Shown: positions 1 to 12,200 of the stretch, piece by piece | Numbering within the stretch: position 1 is the stretch's first letter | Layout: each line of letters begins with the position of its first letter | Program-made: the position numbers and the translations under genes | NCBI RefSeq assembly: GCF_043290135.1 | Contig: NC_134709.1 | Coordinates: 67,077,456-67,141,455 of the forward strand | Reading direction: 5' to 3' | DNA length: 64,000 bases | Origin: Rhipicephalus microplus | Lineage: Eukaryota > Arthropoda > Arachnida > Ixodida > Ixodidae | The notes under the pieces: model-generated | Told to the model about the DNA's origin: nothing | Database searches by the model: none | The model's input: only the letters and a program-made list of their open reading frames with translations

Positions 1-146
1 ATGCACGTGGTACGTGAGCCGGTCGGAAGCCGGCTGCTCGAACCACACGGCCACGCGACGCTGCACGTCATCCGCCGGCAAAGCCGCAGTCTTGCGTTCG
101 TCGGTGAACTGGGCTGCTTCGATGGCGCTCTGGAAGGCCATCGGCT
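1..146 (-). CDS. ABCA-type transporter, second exon, cut by window edge
   Basis: The exon encodes part of the large extracellular loop (PMAFQSAIEAAQF, then AVWFEQPASDRLTYHVH). The acceptor is placed at CAG|AG at 147/146. The two nearer-consensus acceptors upstream both lead to an in-frame TGA, so they are excluded. The pyrimidine tract before the chosen acceptor is poor, which leaves the exact 5' edge open. The exon continues beyond base 1. Confidence 0.58.
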
Positions 147-1577
147 CTGCGCCGCGCGTACCGCGTCAAGCAGTTATGGACAACTCTGTAGAAAAAGGCA
201 GCTCTGCGGAGTTGAGAACACGAAAAACAGGGACGAAGCAGATGAAGCCCACCTAGCAACTGATTTATTGTCACAAAAATTACACCCCTCCTCCCAAAAA
301 AAGAGGGGGAGGGGTAGGCAACAAAGTACAGAGCACCGTGGCCGAACCACGCTCAGCATGTTGCCGGAAACAGCGCGTTGCCTGATGCAATATGTTCCAC
401 CTTCTAACCAATAGGTTGACTTTATTAGAGTACTGAAAAAATCATCGCCTGCCTCCATGCACCCCCTCCTTCTTCGATGGAACTCGCTCATCGTTTGTGC
501 CCTCTATAGTAAAATACATATTCGCCCCGCCCCTGGTGAACAGCCTCTTACAACGACCGAAACTTAAGATAGTCGTAAGGCATTGCTCATGAACACTAAG
601 ACGTCTATAGACACAAACAGTGAAATAGAAAACAGATAACACAAACACCCACATAAAATGGTACTGACCGCACAATAGATACGGCTTTCGTGTTGCCTGA
701 TCCCGTGCTCTTGCGTATGCGTCTGCACGCCCTAGTTTAACTACGAGGGGTTTCCACCTAGTTGGTACTCCATATCGAACCATACAAAGCACAAAAATCT
801 TGCAGGCAAGAGACGGCGACAAACACGGACGAACTCTTCTGTCCAATTGACTTTTTTTTTCATTTAAGTTCGATAGCTGATTTACAAACGAAATACGATA
901 AATTTCAAAGATGAGAACGCGCAGCACGACCACGTGCATCTTGATCAACGCCGCCATTATCCACTGCCCCCCCCCCCCCCCCCGAAAAGACTGGCTTGAT
1001 TGAGGTCAAAGACATGCTGCATAAAAAAATAAAACGTTGGCCGAGTTTCTGTTGATTTGTGATACGCCATTGATAACTGAGGCACAGGCATAGCGTTTGC
1101 ATGACGAAGGAGCTAGATTATGAAGACCTTCCTTATCGGGCCGAAGGGGCCATGTTTCATTAGTCACCATCTCCCGAGTAAGTACGGCTTTAACACTTTG
1201 AATAGATCTGCAAACTCACCCCATTCGGGTCCCAACGCCTTGCAGACCCTGGCGACCAAGTCAGCGTAAAACGGCTGGTCAGGCGCGAACGCGAGCACTC
1301 CACGCGTCCAGGTCTCGTTGCGGCGTCCCCAGAGGGCGGTAGCCGTGGTGCTGTCGAAGAACTGGTCCTTGTGGGGCCTCGCCCAGTACGGAGCGACAGA
1401 GTCGTCCCACACCGAGCTCATCAGCAGCAGCATGCCGGCGAGCTCGAGAAGGGTGATGACGTAGTGGTGACGTACGCGCGTGAGCCACACGTGGCGCCAA
1501 AGCACTAGCCACACCTGTCGCCTGAAGGTCAGTGGGAAGGGCATCAACAGAATGTCCAAGACGTAGTCCATCGTCAT
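1..1577 (-). CDS. ABCA-type ABC transporter, N-terminal exons (partial gene)
   Basis: Two minus-strand exons (1220-1577 and 1-146) encode the start of a full-size ABC transporter of subfamily A, a family of membrane lipid exporters and flippases. Exon 1 has the family's N-terminal pattern: a basic, Trp-rich stretch (FRRQVWLVLWRHVW), then a hydrophobic segment around LLELAGMLLLMSS, then the extracellular loop (VLAFAPDQPF). Exon 2 continues with a loop motif (VAVWFEQPASDRLTYHVH) of the kind ABCA proteins have before the first transmembrane bundle. Exon 1 ends one base into a codon at a GTGAGT donor, and exon 2 supplies the two missing bases, so the phases agree. The nucleotide-binding domains lie outside the window. 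The subfamily call is inferred from the N-terminus only. Confidence 0.72.
147..1219 (-). other. Intron of the ABCA-type gene
   Basis: This is the predicted intron between the two ABCA-type exons. I see no coding signal. It contains a run of 17 C at 967-983 and short A runs. A further small exon cannot be excluded, although the exon phases already fit without one. Confidence 0.5.
1220..1577 (-). CDS. ABCA-type transporter, first coding exon
   Basis: This is the predicted first coding exon. The chosen start is an ATG at 1577 (MTMDYVLD), with A at -3. The open frame continues upstream to about 1640 but has no earlier ATG, and there are possible acceptor AGs near 1635 and 1620, so an upstream exon is possible. 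The exon holds a cytosolic basic Trp-rich stretch and the first membrane segment, then about 60 residues of extracellular loop. The donor GTGAGT begins at 1219. Confidence 0.68.
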
Positions 1578-4375
1578 CGTCTCTTCCACGGGAGCCTTGT
1601 AGGTGCTCGGGATCTGGGATACCGACGAAAGTCTCTGCACACGAGTAAACCAAGTGGTAGCTTCAAGGCAGAAGCCTTAGGTGACTTTGTTGGCGCGTCG
1701 TTCCCCGAGACATGCGCGAGACATTGCTAAATTTTGCGATGCTCGCAAGGACCTGAGAAGCCATGTGACTTTCACCGAGTGAGCAATGGTCACGTGATGA
1801 AGTGGCACCATGACGTCACAATTTGGTATTTCTTCACGTCATTGTGAAGTCATACGATGTCATCAACCGACATCATCAATCTGCCACACATTGACCGATA
1901 CCGGGATTAGGAAACACCGTATGAGGGGCGTACAGCTGCAGTATAAGGCGGGAACACTATTGGGAGTGACTGAAAGGTAATTTGTCTGCGTGCCTCACAC
2001 TGAGACCCATCATGTCTCGCAAAAAAGTCTGGTCTCCGATTGAATAGCTTAATGCACTGACCCCTATTCAGCAAACTATCAGCTTTAAATTTTACAGAAT
2101 GTGTAAAATGGTGCCACATATACTTTTAGAAGCGTGTTACAAAGTGCTTAACTACACGAACACCTAAAACAAACTGCGTTTTTATAAAGGGAGTGCTTAA
2201 AATTACTTGTCATTCCGAATTGCTTCATAATTTGGCACAATTTTCCAGTAATCTGGTGTTTTAGCGATGGAATCGTTACAGATGCGTTCAACTATATGAC
2301 GCAAAGTGCTGTTGATCAATCGGCAACTTTGCAAAATGCAAAGGTCAACGCCGCTTCAATCACTGCTCTTGTTCGAAACGGAGTGACCAGCACGAAGTAC
2401 ATGTATAGCTAAATAACTGCACTCAACTCCTTATTACGAGTTGTCCAAGTGGCCCACACGAAAACGCTAGTCGGTGTCCGAGTCAACCGTGGGAAATAAA
2501 ATAAACTTTCATGAAAAACAGTTCTGCTCTGTCTCATCGGCACGTGTAAATGAAACATGGACACCTCAGTGTATCCTGTTGCGTGTGAACGCACGCTGAG
2601 CACGCTTCAAGCATGACATAATTTCAAAATGACGTTGAACTGCGCCTTCTGAGTTGGTGCTTGGAGTAGTCGTCTTTATATCTGTTTCTACTTTTGAAGC
2701 AGGCTTTCGGCGTCAACGTTGAACCGTTTGTATGAAGTTCAATGAGGTCTTCTTTGCTAGGGGCTTGTGCTCAAGCATTTCCGATCCGCGCAAGTGCAAG
2801 CGTAATAGGTCACTTTTCACGTATGAGCTCAAAAAAAAAAATACTTTGCCATATGTCCCTATGGTTCACTACTCGACAACGCAATATCCTGGACACAATA
2901 TTTCATCACTACAACTCACTCGCAGATCGTTCTATACCGCAGGTAGGTTTCCACAACTCGCTGGAAGGGTAGCTCGAGCTGTGCAAGAAAAAAAGAACAA
3001 AACAGGAAACGGAATGAAATTAGTCAAGTGACGAAACAGCGTGAAATTGGCCTATTTTTGTAAGCTTGAGATCTTGACAAGTTATATAAATGGTTCGCTG
3101 TGGAGCGTTACGGATTCACTTCGTACACGTAAGGTCTGTTACAGCAGCTGAAGCTTCATGCTCACGTCCTCCATTATGTTGTGCCCGTATCTCGGCACAC
3201 TACTTGTGCGGCAGAATGCCACATTTGCGTTCAATGCTCAGCCAGTTAATAAGCAGAACTAGTCAATCGTTACAAAATAAACACTGCGAGATGGCTTAGA
3301 CGTGACGCGGCAAAATGCTGGTTCCTAACTTGATGGTACTCCAATTAACACAACGTATTTGATGACGTCAACTTCACCGAGGGTAGCGATGCGGGCTTGT
3401 TTGCCTCTCATTCGTCTTGGATGTGAGAGCAAAGAAAGGCAAGGTGTGTTGGTATATTCCTTACTTCGACCCTCTTTTGCGCTCACATCCAAGTAATCAG
3501 CTTCCCGATAATCACACAGCGATTAACGTGCGTAATTACGGTGAAGATAATCATGGTGCTAGATCTATTACTGGACTGTGTAGAAGAACATAACAAAATA
3601 AATTGCGTGCGATGGGCTGGCAACATTATCGTGACATCGCAAACTTCGTGCCTCATCCCTTTGGTAAATCAAGATGGCGGCTTTGGTGACGTCTGTAAGG
3701 ACGCTGTACGAAAAAAATCAAACTGCGTGTTGCTTTTGGCCACCCTGCGAGTATTTTTATTTAGCTTGCAGCTAAACCTAACTATACTAGCTTGGATTTT
3801 CATTTCAGCTAGGAGAATGGTCAACGGTCGCTGGTAAAGCCTATATGACATCGCACATCCAAAGCGTGAACGCAATCCACTAATGCAATGTATGGCGAGT
3901 CGTACGATGACGGAATACTGAAAAACACTGAGTATTCAAGTACCTGCGTATGCTCCCTACGGAAGGTAGCATATACAGCGACTCTACTGCGAGTTAGACG
4001 TGTTCCCTACTGGCAATACCGATGCACACTTCTAGCGTTGACAGGGTAGATTCGCGGTGTGTTGCACACAGCCACGCAAGTCTTCCCAGGGTACAAATAG
4101 ATACCAAAACGAGATCCTTAACACTATCACGTTAAAAGAAAGTACAGAGATGGGCGGGCGGCCGTGCATCTTACCCGTGATTTCCAGGAACGGATCACGC
4201 GCTGGTTCGTGGCAACTGCGATGATGATAATGACAAAGTGTATGGCACGTACTCGCTTCGACAGAGACGAAGTATTGGGAGCAGGGTTGCCATCGGCGGC
4301 CATGTTTGCGCCAAGTTGACCAGTTTACGACGCTGGTAGTGACATCAATTTAATGTTGGCGCCATCGCGTCAAAT
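1578..4375. other. Gene-free stretch upstream of the ABCA-type gene
   Basis: No recognisable coding region. Short open frames here have no domain, no conserved motif and no splice context. The 5' part should hold the promoter of the ABCA-type gene, but I can name no element. It includes a small inverted repeat at 3416-3493. Confidence 0.5.
3416..3493. repeat. Small inverted repeat
   Basis: CTTGGATGTGAGAGCAAAG at 3416 is mirrored by TTTTGCGCTCACATCCAAG ending at 3493. The arms are about 20 bp with about two mismatches and a spacer of roughly 35 bp. It could be the remnant of a fold-back element. Confidence 0.55.
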
Positions 4376-4388
4376 GCATTTTTACCTT

Positions 4389-4541
4389 GATTGATTGATA
4401 TTTGGGGTTTAACGTCCCAAAACCACTGATGATTATGAGAGACGCCGTAGTGGAGGGCTCCGGAAATTTCGACCACCTGGGGTTCTTTAACGTGCGCCCA
4501 AATCTGAGTACACGGGCCTACAACATTTCCGCCTCCATCGG
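4389..4541 (-). mobile_element. Ruka-like tRNA-derived SINE, 5'-truncated
   Basis: The body matches the full copy at 19786-20033 (GGTTTAACGTCCCAAAACCA, GAAATTTCGACCACCTGGGG). It is inserted on the minus strand with its TCAATCAATCAA-type tail at the left. The tRNA-like head is missing. A perfect 13-bp target duplication (GCATTTTTACCTT) flanks it at 4376-4388 and 4542-4554, so both ends are certain and the truncation happened at insertion. Confidence 0.9.
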
Positions 4542-4554
4542 GCATTTTTACCTT

Positions 4555-5553
4555 CATTAAAATGTCAGATCACAAAGTTCCATCGACAACCAGTTGCTGC
4601 AACCGGCCCACAACGAATACCAGTGTTTTCGTAAACAGGACATATCGCGTTATTCACATACCACACACAATATTCTCAGTTTCACCATCCGCAAAGATGA
4701 ACCAATATTGTCGATGCCTTTGAAGGCACACTACACGCCACAGTCAACACCAAACATTTTCGAAGACAATGACACTGTTCTTCGCACAGGCCGCCACGTG
4801 TGTTCCCTTCTCCGAGATAAACAGCCAACCAGCGAGGTAAATATTTCATCACGCACTTTACCGCACACCTAAACGTTCTCTGACACATACCACAGCTAAT
4901 GTTGCCACTGTGGGATGAAGATTAAGCTTTCAAAAAGAGAAAAAGAAAAAGTTGGCCCAAGCACCGAGTGACTGCACCCCACTCAGACACCAATGGGTGT
5001 GTTCTGCCAACCGCCGCCTTGCACGTGCAGCGGTGACGTCACGCTGTGACGTGCCCCGGTAGAGGTCTATTGTATTAGAAATTAAGGATTGGGAAGCAAG
5101 CATTGAAAAATTCGACAGATCCTACGTACTTTGGGAATCGATGTTGAACTAAGCGCACCAGAGTACTCCGGCAAAAAAAAAAATGTTTTGCAGTCACCTT
5201 TTGATCTTGATCGTAACGCCGCATACGCTTTCGAGATGTCGCTCCCTCATCCTCATCCGAGTCTGAACTCGCAGTAAATCCTCGTCTGATGAACTGAAAT
5301 CCAATGAATCAGATTCGGTACTTGTGGAACAGTTCGCATCGAAGGAATCGCCGCTCGGTTCACTAGCACCACACGGAAGAAATATCTATAGTTGTGCGTC
5401 TGCTCGGGCAGCAAAACGAGAGAAAAAGCTATAATTGGGAGACGATTTAAACTCTAACCAAAGGTTTTTGAAGAAACCCGACGTTTCAGAACCGACTTGG
5501 TTCCTTCCTCAGGGGAAACAGCAGGACTACGTGTACCAGCGGCGTCTTCAAAG
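4555..5553. other. Gene-free stretch
   Basis: No gene recognised. A CRE-like palindrome TGACGTCA lies at 5034-5041 in a GC-rich patch. On the minus strand, about 5210-5395 reads as a short acidic, Ser-rich segment (SSSDEDLL) followed by a stop. It has no recognisable family. Confidence 0.4.
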
Positions 5554-5826
5554 CAGTGGCGGATCCAGGGGGGGGGGGGGGGGGGGGACCACTTTTCCCT
5601 TAATGTCTGTGTCAGCATCCCCCCTCTCACTTCAGTGCTTGTCGTCAACCTCAGATCACCAATTATCACTTATGAATGAAACACTGTGAGTACACAATAA
5701 CAGTATATATGCTACGGAGTAGTATTCCTGCTAAAAAAAAAAGTCACAACTACCCTTCCTTCTCTTGTGTTACTTCAGGCACCCCCCCCCCCCCCCCCCT
5801 GAAATGAGTGGCTAGATCCGCCCCTG
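5554..5826. mobile_element. Short TIR element with GGATCC-polyG ends (hAT-like MITE)
   Basis: It begins CAGTGGCGGATCCAGGGG and ends AGATCCGCCCCTG, so the ends are inverted and anchored in poly-G (5568-5587) and poly-C (5782-5799) runs. There is no coding capacity. No clear 8-bp duplication is visible, so the hAT assignment rests only on the end sequence. Confidence 0.55.
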
Positions 5827-6323
5827 ATTTGAAACACTACCAGGGCGGATAATTACCCCCCCCCCTAACATCTCTCTCTCTCATTTTGCCGTGGAGCGCA
5901 GTTCATTTGTATACACTGGGGAAGGGCTTGAGAGAGCGGTTGATATTTTGGGCTGTCCGCTGTATATGCCGCATCATCTCCCAGTTTTCATACCCAACCA
6001 GACAGACTTCTGTCGAATGTTTACATTCAAAAGCTACTATACGTCTTATCCGCAACGAGACGGAGTTGGTTTTCAAAACGGGAAACGCAACCACGGCGGC
6101 GTGGTTTCTGCAATTTGGCGCCGCACGGAAACAGGCAATCGCGCCTCGGGGGAGCAATGAACGAGGGTGTCACAAGCGGTCAGCTCTTGAAAGATTGCAA
6201 ACCAGACAGCGATCAGCGTATCGTGTGCAAACCAGACGCAGCGCGTGAGTGCGTTCGCACGCACAAGTGAAAGCCGCCGCGCCGCTTTGGAAAGAAAAAA
6301 AAACAAAAAAACGAAGAGTTATT
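5827..6323. other. Gene-free stretch between two TIR elements
   Basis: No supported gene. It holds a CT-rich tract at 5870-5883 and two copies of GCAAACCAGAC about 32 bp apart (6197 and 6229). Confidence 0.4.
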
Positions 6324-6861
6324 AGAGAGTTTCAGTACTGCGGAATGGTCTACGTACGCATCACGCAAGCGCCTTGCGTTACGTGGCGTCGTTTGCCACT
6401 AATCGGCTTTTAGTACGCCGTAGTACCCGCGTACGTAACGAGCGTGAAGCGCGTTGCGCCATCTGGTATATCAAAACAGAAGCACGTGTTGTTGACAGCC
6501 AATGTGAGCCAATCCAAGTGTTATAGCCAGATTATGGCCATATTTTAAGCCACAGAGCCGGTCGGTCACGGTGCGGTCGGTGCTTGCCACGGAGGAAGGA
6601 AAAAGGACTTCCTCCGTGGTGCTTGCCTTCGATGCCGCCATTTTGCAAAACTAAGTCTCGCGCTGTCGCGAAGTTGTTCGCGAGCGGCGCGATCAGCTCA
6701 TACGTACGCACGCACGCATCTCATGCGTGCGTACGTAGCGGCTGCGTACGTAACGCGATACGTGCGCGTTGCGGTCTGCGCATGCGCACTACGCAGAACG
6801 TGGTGTCCTTACGTACGCAACCGCCGCCACGTACGCAGCGTACGCAGTACTAAAACTCTCT
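6324..6861. mobile_element. 538-bp CGTACG-rich TIR element with 3-bp duplication
   Basis: Terminal inverted repeats AGAGAGTTTYAGTACTGCG at both ends (one mismatch) are flanked by ATT at 6321-6323 and 6862-6864. The subterminal regions are packed with ACGTACGCA/TGCGTACGT words and the interior is GC-rich. A hairpin (CCACGGAGGAAG with its complement) lies near 6580-6620. No transposase is encoded. The 3-bp duplication is what PIF/Harbinger elements make, but their usual target is TWA, so the superfamily is uncertain. Confidence 0.75.
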
Positions 6862-6864
6862 ATT

Positions 6865-7324
6865 GGCGTCTGAAACAAAAAAATAATCGCACGCCTTCCC
6901 GAAGCATTGCTACCCATTTCAAACATGAGAAACAAGGAGAAATGTTTGACTCAGGCACGGATTTTAATTTACACCATGGCAGTCCCACCACAAGCGCTCG
7001 TGAATGCAGAAGCGTAGTGGAGGCGAACGAGCGCATCGAGTCACGCCATTATGCGAAGCATGAAAATACAACGTCGGAGAGAGTAGACACATCGTCACAT
7101 AAAAAAAAAATTAAGTTTCCCGAAGCATGGCAACACATGCCAAGCTAGAAAAAATGATCGAAAAAGGCGCGCCGAACCGCGAACGTGCTCGGGTGTTCAA
7201 GCGATTGCCGAATTACCACATTGTGAAGTAAAAAAAACGCATGAAAAAGTTTCCACGTATTTTTGAAGTTTGGAAGTACGTGCCACAACAGGGAAATGAT
7301 CGAAAAAGACGCGAACTTTGAACA
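6865..7324. other. Gene-free stretch
   Basis: AT-rich sequence between two transposons. I see no gene and no recognisable element. Confidence 0.4.
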
Positions 7325-7326
7325 TA

Positions 7327-8697
7327 CACTCTTGGAAAAGAGTTAGTTAAAAGGTAGCAACTGCAAAAAAAAAACAGGTAGTAACTTCAGCGCTTGCTAC
7401 CTTTCTCGAACCATTACTACCCTTTTGCAACGTGTTTACTACCTACGTTAATAAACAGTTACTAGCTGCAGCCATTACTAACTTTTTGCAACCTGTTTAT
7501 TACCTATGTTAGTAAACAGTTAGTAACTGAAATGAAAGAGGTAGTAACTGCATCCGTGACTATACCGTTCTTGCTCCGTTACTACATTATTGCTACCCGG
7601 CTGCTGACTATTTGATCCATAACAGTGTGTGATTCCGATTCTGATAATTTATTAGAGGAATCGTTTCGACGTATCATCACTGAACGGAAAAAATGATACA
7701 GAAGATATCCATAGAACAAGAAAAAAAATGTCCTAATTTACGCAACCAAGATAAGTAATTGTTATTCTGATATTGTCGAAACGAAGAAGTACAAGCATTG
7801 CACGTTGCATAACCATAAGCAAGCGCTATATACACGCGTTGTAATAGGCAATTACAACAAACTCAGTAAATTACGGAAAATTAACAAGACCGGCTGATCA
7901 AAATAACGATACGGTCACAATTGATCCACTGCGGCGTTTCTCCAAATATGATCGTTATTTCGGCACGTTAAACCCCAAAAACGATTATTACCTTTTAACC
8001 GCTGACATACAAGATGTGTGAAGCATTCAAATGCACTGAAACTATATTAATAAGTGCGGTACCTTGTTTTGGCCACTGTAAATAATGCCTTTTTGTGGCC
8101 CTTTTATAATGAATAGATATGACACATATTTTTTAATGTAAGGCTGATTAAAGGTCTTGTGCTACGTCCCCAAACACACGTAGTCAGGTAGTATGATTTA
8201 GTGCTCCAGATTTGCATTTGCTATAATTCATACAAAAAGACAAGTGCTACCTTGTGCCAGACATGCATCTGCAAAGTAGAAGCTATATATACCACACGTG
8301 CATTTCATATTGTAGCGTAAAAAAAATAGTGAACTTCTTAGGTCCATGCATTCTCCGCATTATTGCACACCACGCAAGATTACTCGAAGCTGTGTATAAT
8401 GATACATTGAGTGACCAACATTAGTAATGAAAAAACTTTGCCAAGATATATGAACAGGACTACAGACTACTGATACGCTGCTACTTTACTTCTTGAAACC
8501 TTTAAAAGTTACTACCCATGGGTGGTAACGGCTAGGGTACTTACTAACAGTTACTAAATGCTGGTAGTAACAGCACAGGTGGTAAGTGTTACCACCCTCG
8601 CCGTTACTAACTGCGCTTACTACCCGGGTTATAACATATGTGACAAGCCGTTACTACCCCAAAGTTGGCAGGTACTACTACCTTTTTTCTAAGAGTG
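7327..8697. mobile_element. 1.37-kb non-autonomous TIR element with GTTACTACC subterminal arrays
   Basis: The ends are CACTCTTGGAAAA on the left and the complement of CACTCTTAGAAAA on the right, flanked by TA (7325-7326 and 8698-8699). Both outer 250-bp zones are dense with variants of GTTACTACC and GGTAGTAAC in both orientations, about ten per end. The AT-rich middle has no such motifs and no open frame of note. TA duplications fit the Tc1/mariner superfamily. The subterminal arrays look like transposase binding sites, which is inference. Confidence 0.75.
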
Positions 8698-8699
8698 TA

Positions 8700-9083
8700 G
8701 AGGCAGTGCCGTACGTGTACGGCGAAAACCCATTGGGTCATGTTAAATGCTGCCGTATACATGTACGGCGAAAAGCCTAACATAGTGCTACGCACAATAT
8801 TGTTGGGCACTCCCCTGGTATAGCTGTATCAACGCCTCCTGTAGGAAGATGCCTGCCGCATGAGAAAAAAAACAGCTGCCACACTCTTTCTCTTCTTCAT
8901 TTTGAAACTGTTCTCGGTTGCTAGCGTCACCTGTGGCGGACGGTGCAACAACGCAACACTTTGCATAGCCTCCGAAACAGTGGTGCACAGTTGCAGATCT
9001 CCAACAACTCTCGACGGACGCGCTCCTATGGGCCGCAGATGAAAAGAGCTTAGCTGGTATCGCCCGTCGCCGTGATAATGAAT
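8700..9083. other. Gene-free stretch
   Basis: A short direct repeat, GTACGGCGAAAA.CC, occurs twice (near 8717 and 8763). No gene recognised. Confidence 0.4.
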
Positions 9084-9252
9084 GGCTGGATGGATGGATA
9101 TGGCTCTACCCTTTAGATCGGGCGGTGGCTAGCACCACCAAGCCGTAATACCTAATGAACCAAAAACTAAATATTTTTTCTCTTAAAAAGTGAGTTTGAG
9201 GATTCGTACTTTGCAGTGAAAAGTTTAATTTTCACTCGTGCCTTGACTTTAG

Positions 9253-12200
9253 TCACCAATCAGATAACCTCCTTCTAGTTAAGTCTACCCGCTTAAAGTT
9301 TATTTTGCCCTCCCTGTCCCTAAACCCCAGTGCTTTGAAAAACTCTGCGCCATCATCCTGAACTATAGGGTGAAGCCTTTTACAGAACATTATCAAGTGT
9401 TCGGCAGTTTCTTCTTCCTCTCCACACGCACTGCATCCTGTGTTTACCCCTTCGTATTTGGCCCGATATGTCTTGGTTCGCAGTACTCCCGTCCTGGCCT
9501 CAAACAGTAGAGAACTACCCCGAGTATTATCATAGATCCTTTCCTTGGCAATTTCCTGCTTAAAAGTTTGATAGATCTCTAGTGCGGACTTCTTAATCAT
9601 GCCCATTCTCCACATGTCAGTCTCCGTTTCCTTCGCTTTCTTCTTAACCGATAGTTCTTTTTGGTTTGGCCACCTGCTGTTTTCTAAGTATTTACCAGTC
9701 AACTTCCTGGTTCGCTTCCTCCATTTTGTATCGACATTCTTCATGTACAAGTAGCTGAAGACCTTCCTAGCCCAACGCTCTTCCCCCATTTCTCTCAATC
9801 GCTTCTCGAATTTTATCTTGCTGCTAGCTTCCCTGCCCTCAAATGATGTCCATCCCATATCACCTTGTACTCCCTGATTTGGTGTATTCCCGTGAGCTCC
9901 TAAAGCAAGCCTACCTATTCCACGTTCCTTAATTTCTAATCTTGCTTGAACTTCTGATCTCATGCACAAGACCGCATTGCCGAACGTCAGCCCAGGAACC
10001 ATGACCCCTTTCCATATTCCTCTCACAACATCATACCTATTGTAATTCCACAGTGCCCTATTTTTCATGACTGCTGCATTCCTGTTACCTTTAGTCGTCA
10101 CGTATATTTCGTGTTCCCTCAGATACTCGGTCCCATTGCTTATCCATACGCCCAGATATTTGTATTTATCTGTTATCTCTAGCGTGACCTCCTGTATTCT
10201 AAGCTCACTACCTTCGTTGTCATTGAAAATCATGACTGCTGATTTTTCCTTACTGAATCTAAAATCTAACCTATCTCCCTCATTACCGCAGATGTCCATC
10301 AATCTCTTCAAATCTTCCTTGTTGTTGGCCATTAGCTCTATATTATCTGCGTACATTAATGCTGGTAGTGCCTGATCAATAAGTTTTCCTTGTTTGACTA
10401 AAGAGAGGTTGAAGCCCAGGCCACTTCCCTCTAATTTTGCCTCTAATCCTTGTAGGTACATCATGAATAATAAGGGTGACAGGGGGCACCCCGGCCTAAG
10501 CCCCCGTTTTACCTCTGCAGGCTTGGATACCTGTTTTTCCCACTTTATAACTACCTTGTTACCTTTATAGATACCCTTTAAAAGATTAGTGACTACATGT
10601 TCCACGCCTAGTGTGTCCAGTATTCCCCACAATTCCTCTTGAACCACGCTATCGTACGCTCCCTTGATATCCAAAAATGCTAGCCACAGGGGCCTGTGTT
10701 CCTTTTCTGCTATTTCGATGCACTGCGTCAGTGAGAACAGATTGTCTTCCAACCTCCTGTGTTTCCGAAACTCATTCTGCAGTTCCCCCAGCACCCCCTC
10801 ATCCTCTATTCACGCCTGCAGTCTTTCCTTTATAATTTGCATCGCCAGCGTGTAGACCACTGATGTCACTGTTATAGGACGGTAGTTGTTTATGTCAGCT
10901 TTTTCCCCCTTTCCTTTATAGATCATGCTCATCTTGCTAAGTTTCCATCCATTGGGAACTTCACCATCGATTATTATTTTGCTCACTGCCTCTCTCAAAG
11001 CCTGCTTAGACTTCGGACCTAATGTCTTTATCAGCGTAATTGGAATGCCATCTGGGCCTGTTGATGTACTACCAGGAACCCTTTTCTCAGCCCTTTCCCA
11101 CTCTTGTGGTGAAAATGGAGCCATTGCACCCCTCGATTCGTCCTTGTCTATTGTGGTGCATAAAGTACTTCTTTGTTGAAATTTTTCTGTCACTCTTGTT
11201 CTTATATATTCAATAGCTTCGTCCCCTTCTAGCCTAGCACCTTGGGCTGTAGTTATAAAGCTCTTCTCTAGGCTCGTCTCATTTCTTAGGGAGTTTAGAT
11301 GGTTCCGAAATTTCGCAGCTGCCTTTCTATCTTTTTTATGTACTTTTGCCAGCCACTGAGCTCTTTTCCTTCTAATCTTTTCATTGATCAGAAGGGATGC
11401 ATCCCTTCTACAGCTTAGAAAGGTTGCCCATTTTCTTTCAACATCATCTGTCGGTTCACCCCGCTAATTAGCATGCCTGTGTTCCCTAGAGGCTTCCTGG
11501 CGTTTTGCTATGGCTCTCTTTATTTTATTTATTTATTTATACATACTGCAGCCCCTATTAGGGCTATTGCAGGAGTGGACATACAAATGATCAGGTGATA
11601 ACAAGCAGAAACAAAAACATGAGCATATGGCATAATTTTGTGGTTCATAGTACTACACAAGATACAGAATGAACAGAGCAAGAGCACAGAAAGCAAAAGA
11701 ACATGGAAATATCTACTTAACACTCATGTGATATTGCACTCAGAAACTGCTCCAAAGGGAGCCCGCGGGTATCGCCGGGTAGCAAGTTCCAGAGCTCAAT
11801 AGTGAAGGGAAAAAACTATACTTAAACAAATCAGTTTTGGGGTGAAGTGGCGTAATATTTAGCGCATGTTGACTCCTGGTGTGAACAGAGGGTGGTGTGG
11901 CAAACTGCAGATACCTGTGGAGCGAGGGCAAGCGCGGCGAATCAATCAAGGTGTACAGGAGCTTTAAGCATTCTGAATGGCGCCTGGCAGATAAAGGAAG
12001 TAAACCCAAAGGTGCTAAGTTGGACGTTGGCGAAAAATCCCGGTCATATCTTCGGCAGATAAAACGTACGGCTTTTTTTGTATGGATTCTAGTTTTGCAA
12101 TGTCGGACGCTTTGTGTGGATTCAACACGACACAACCGTATTCGAGTAATGGCCGTACTAACGTTAACTTCCTCATCCCACCAACTTTTGGGTTTGTGTC

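Noticed and set aside
5284..5305. CTGATGAACTGAAATCC resembling a minimal hammerhead core
   Set aside because: Stem II would have no room for a pair and loop, and there is no matching stem I or III.
5210..5395. Acidic Ser-rich minus-strand segment (SSSDEDLL) as a gene exon
   Set aside because: No acceptor, no family match and a stop right after. Too weak to annotate.
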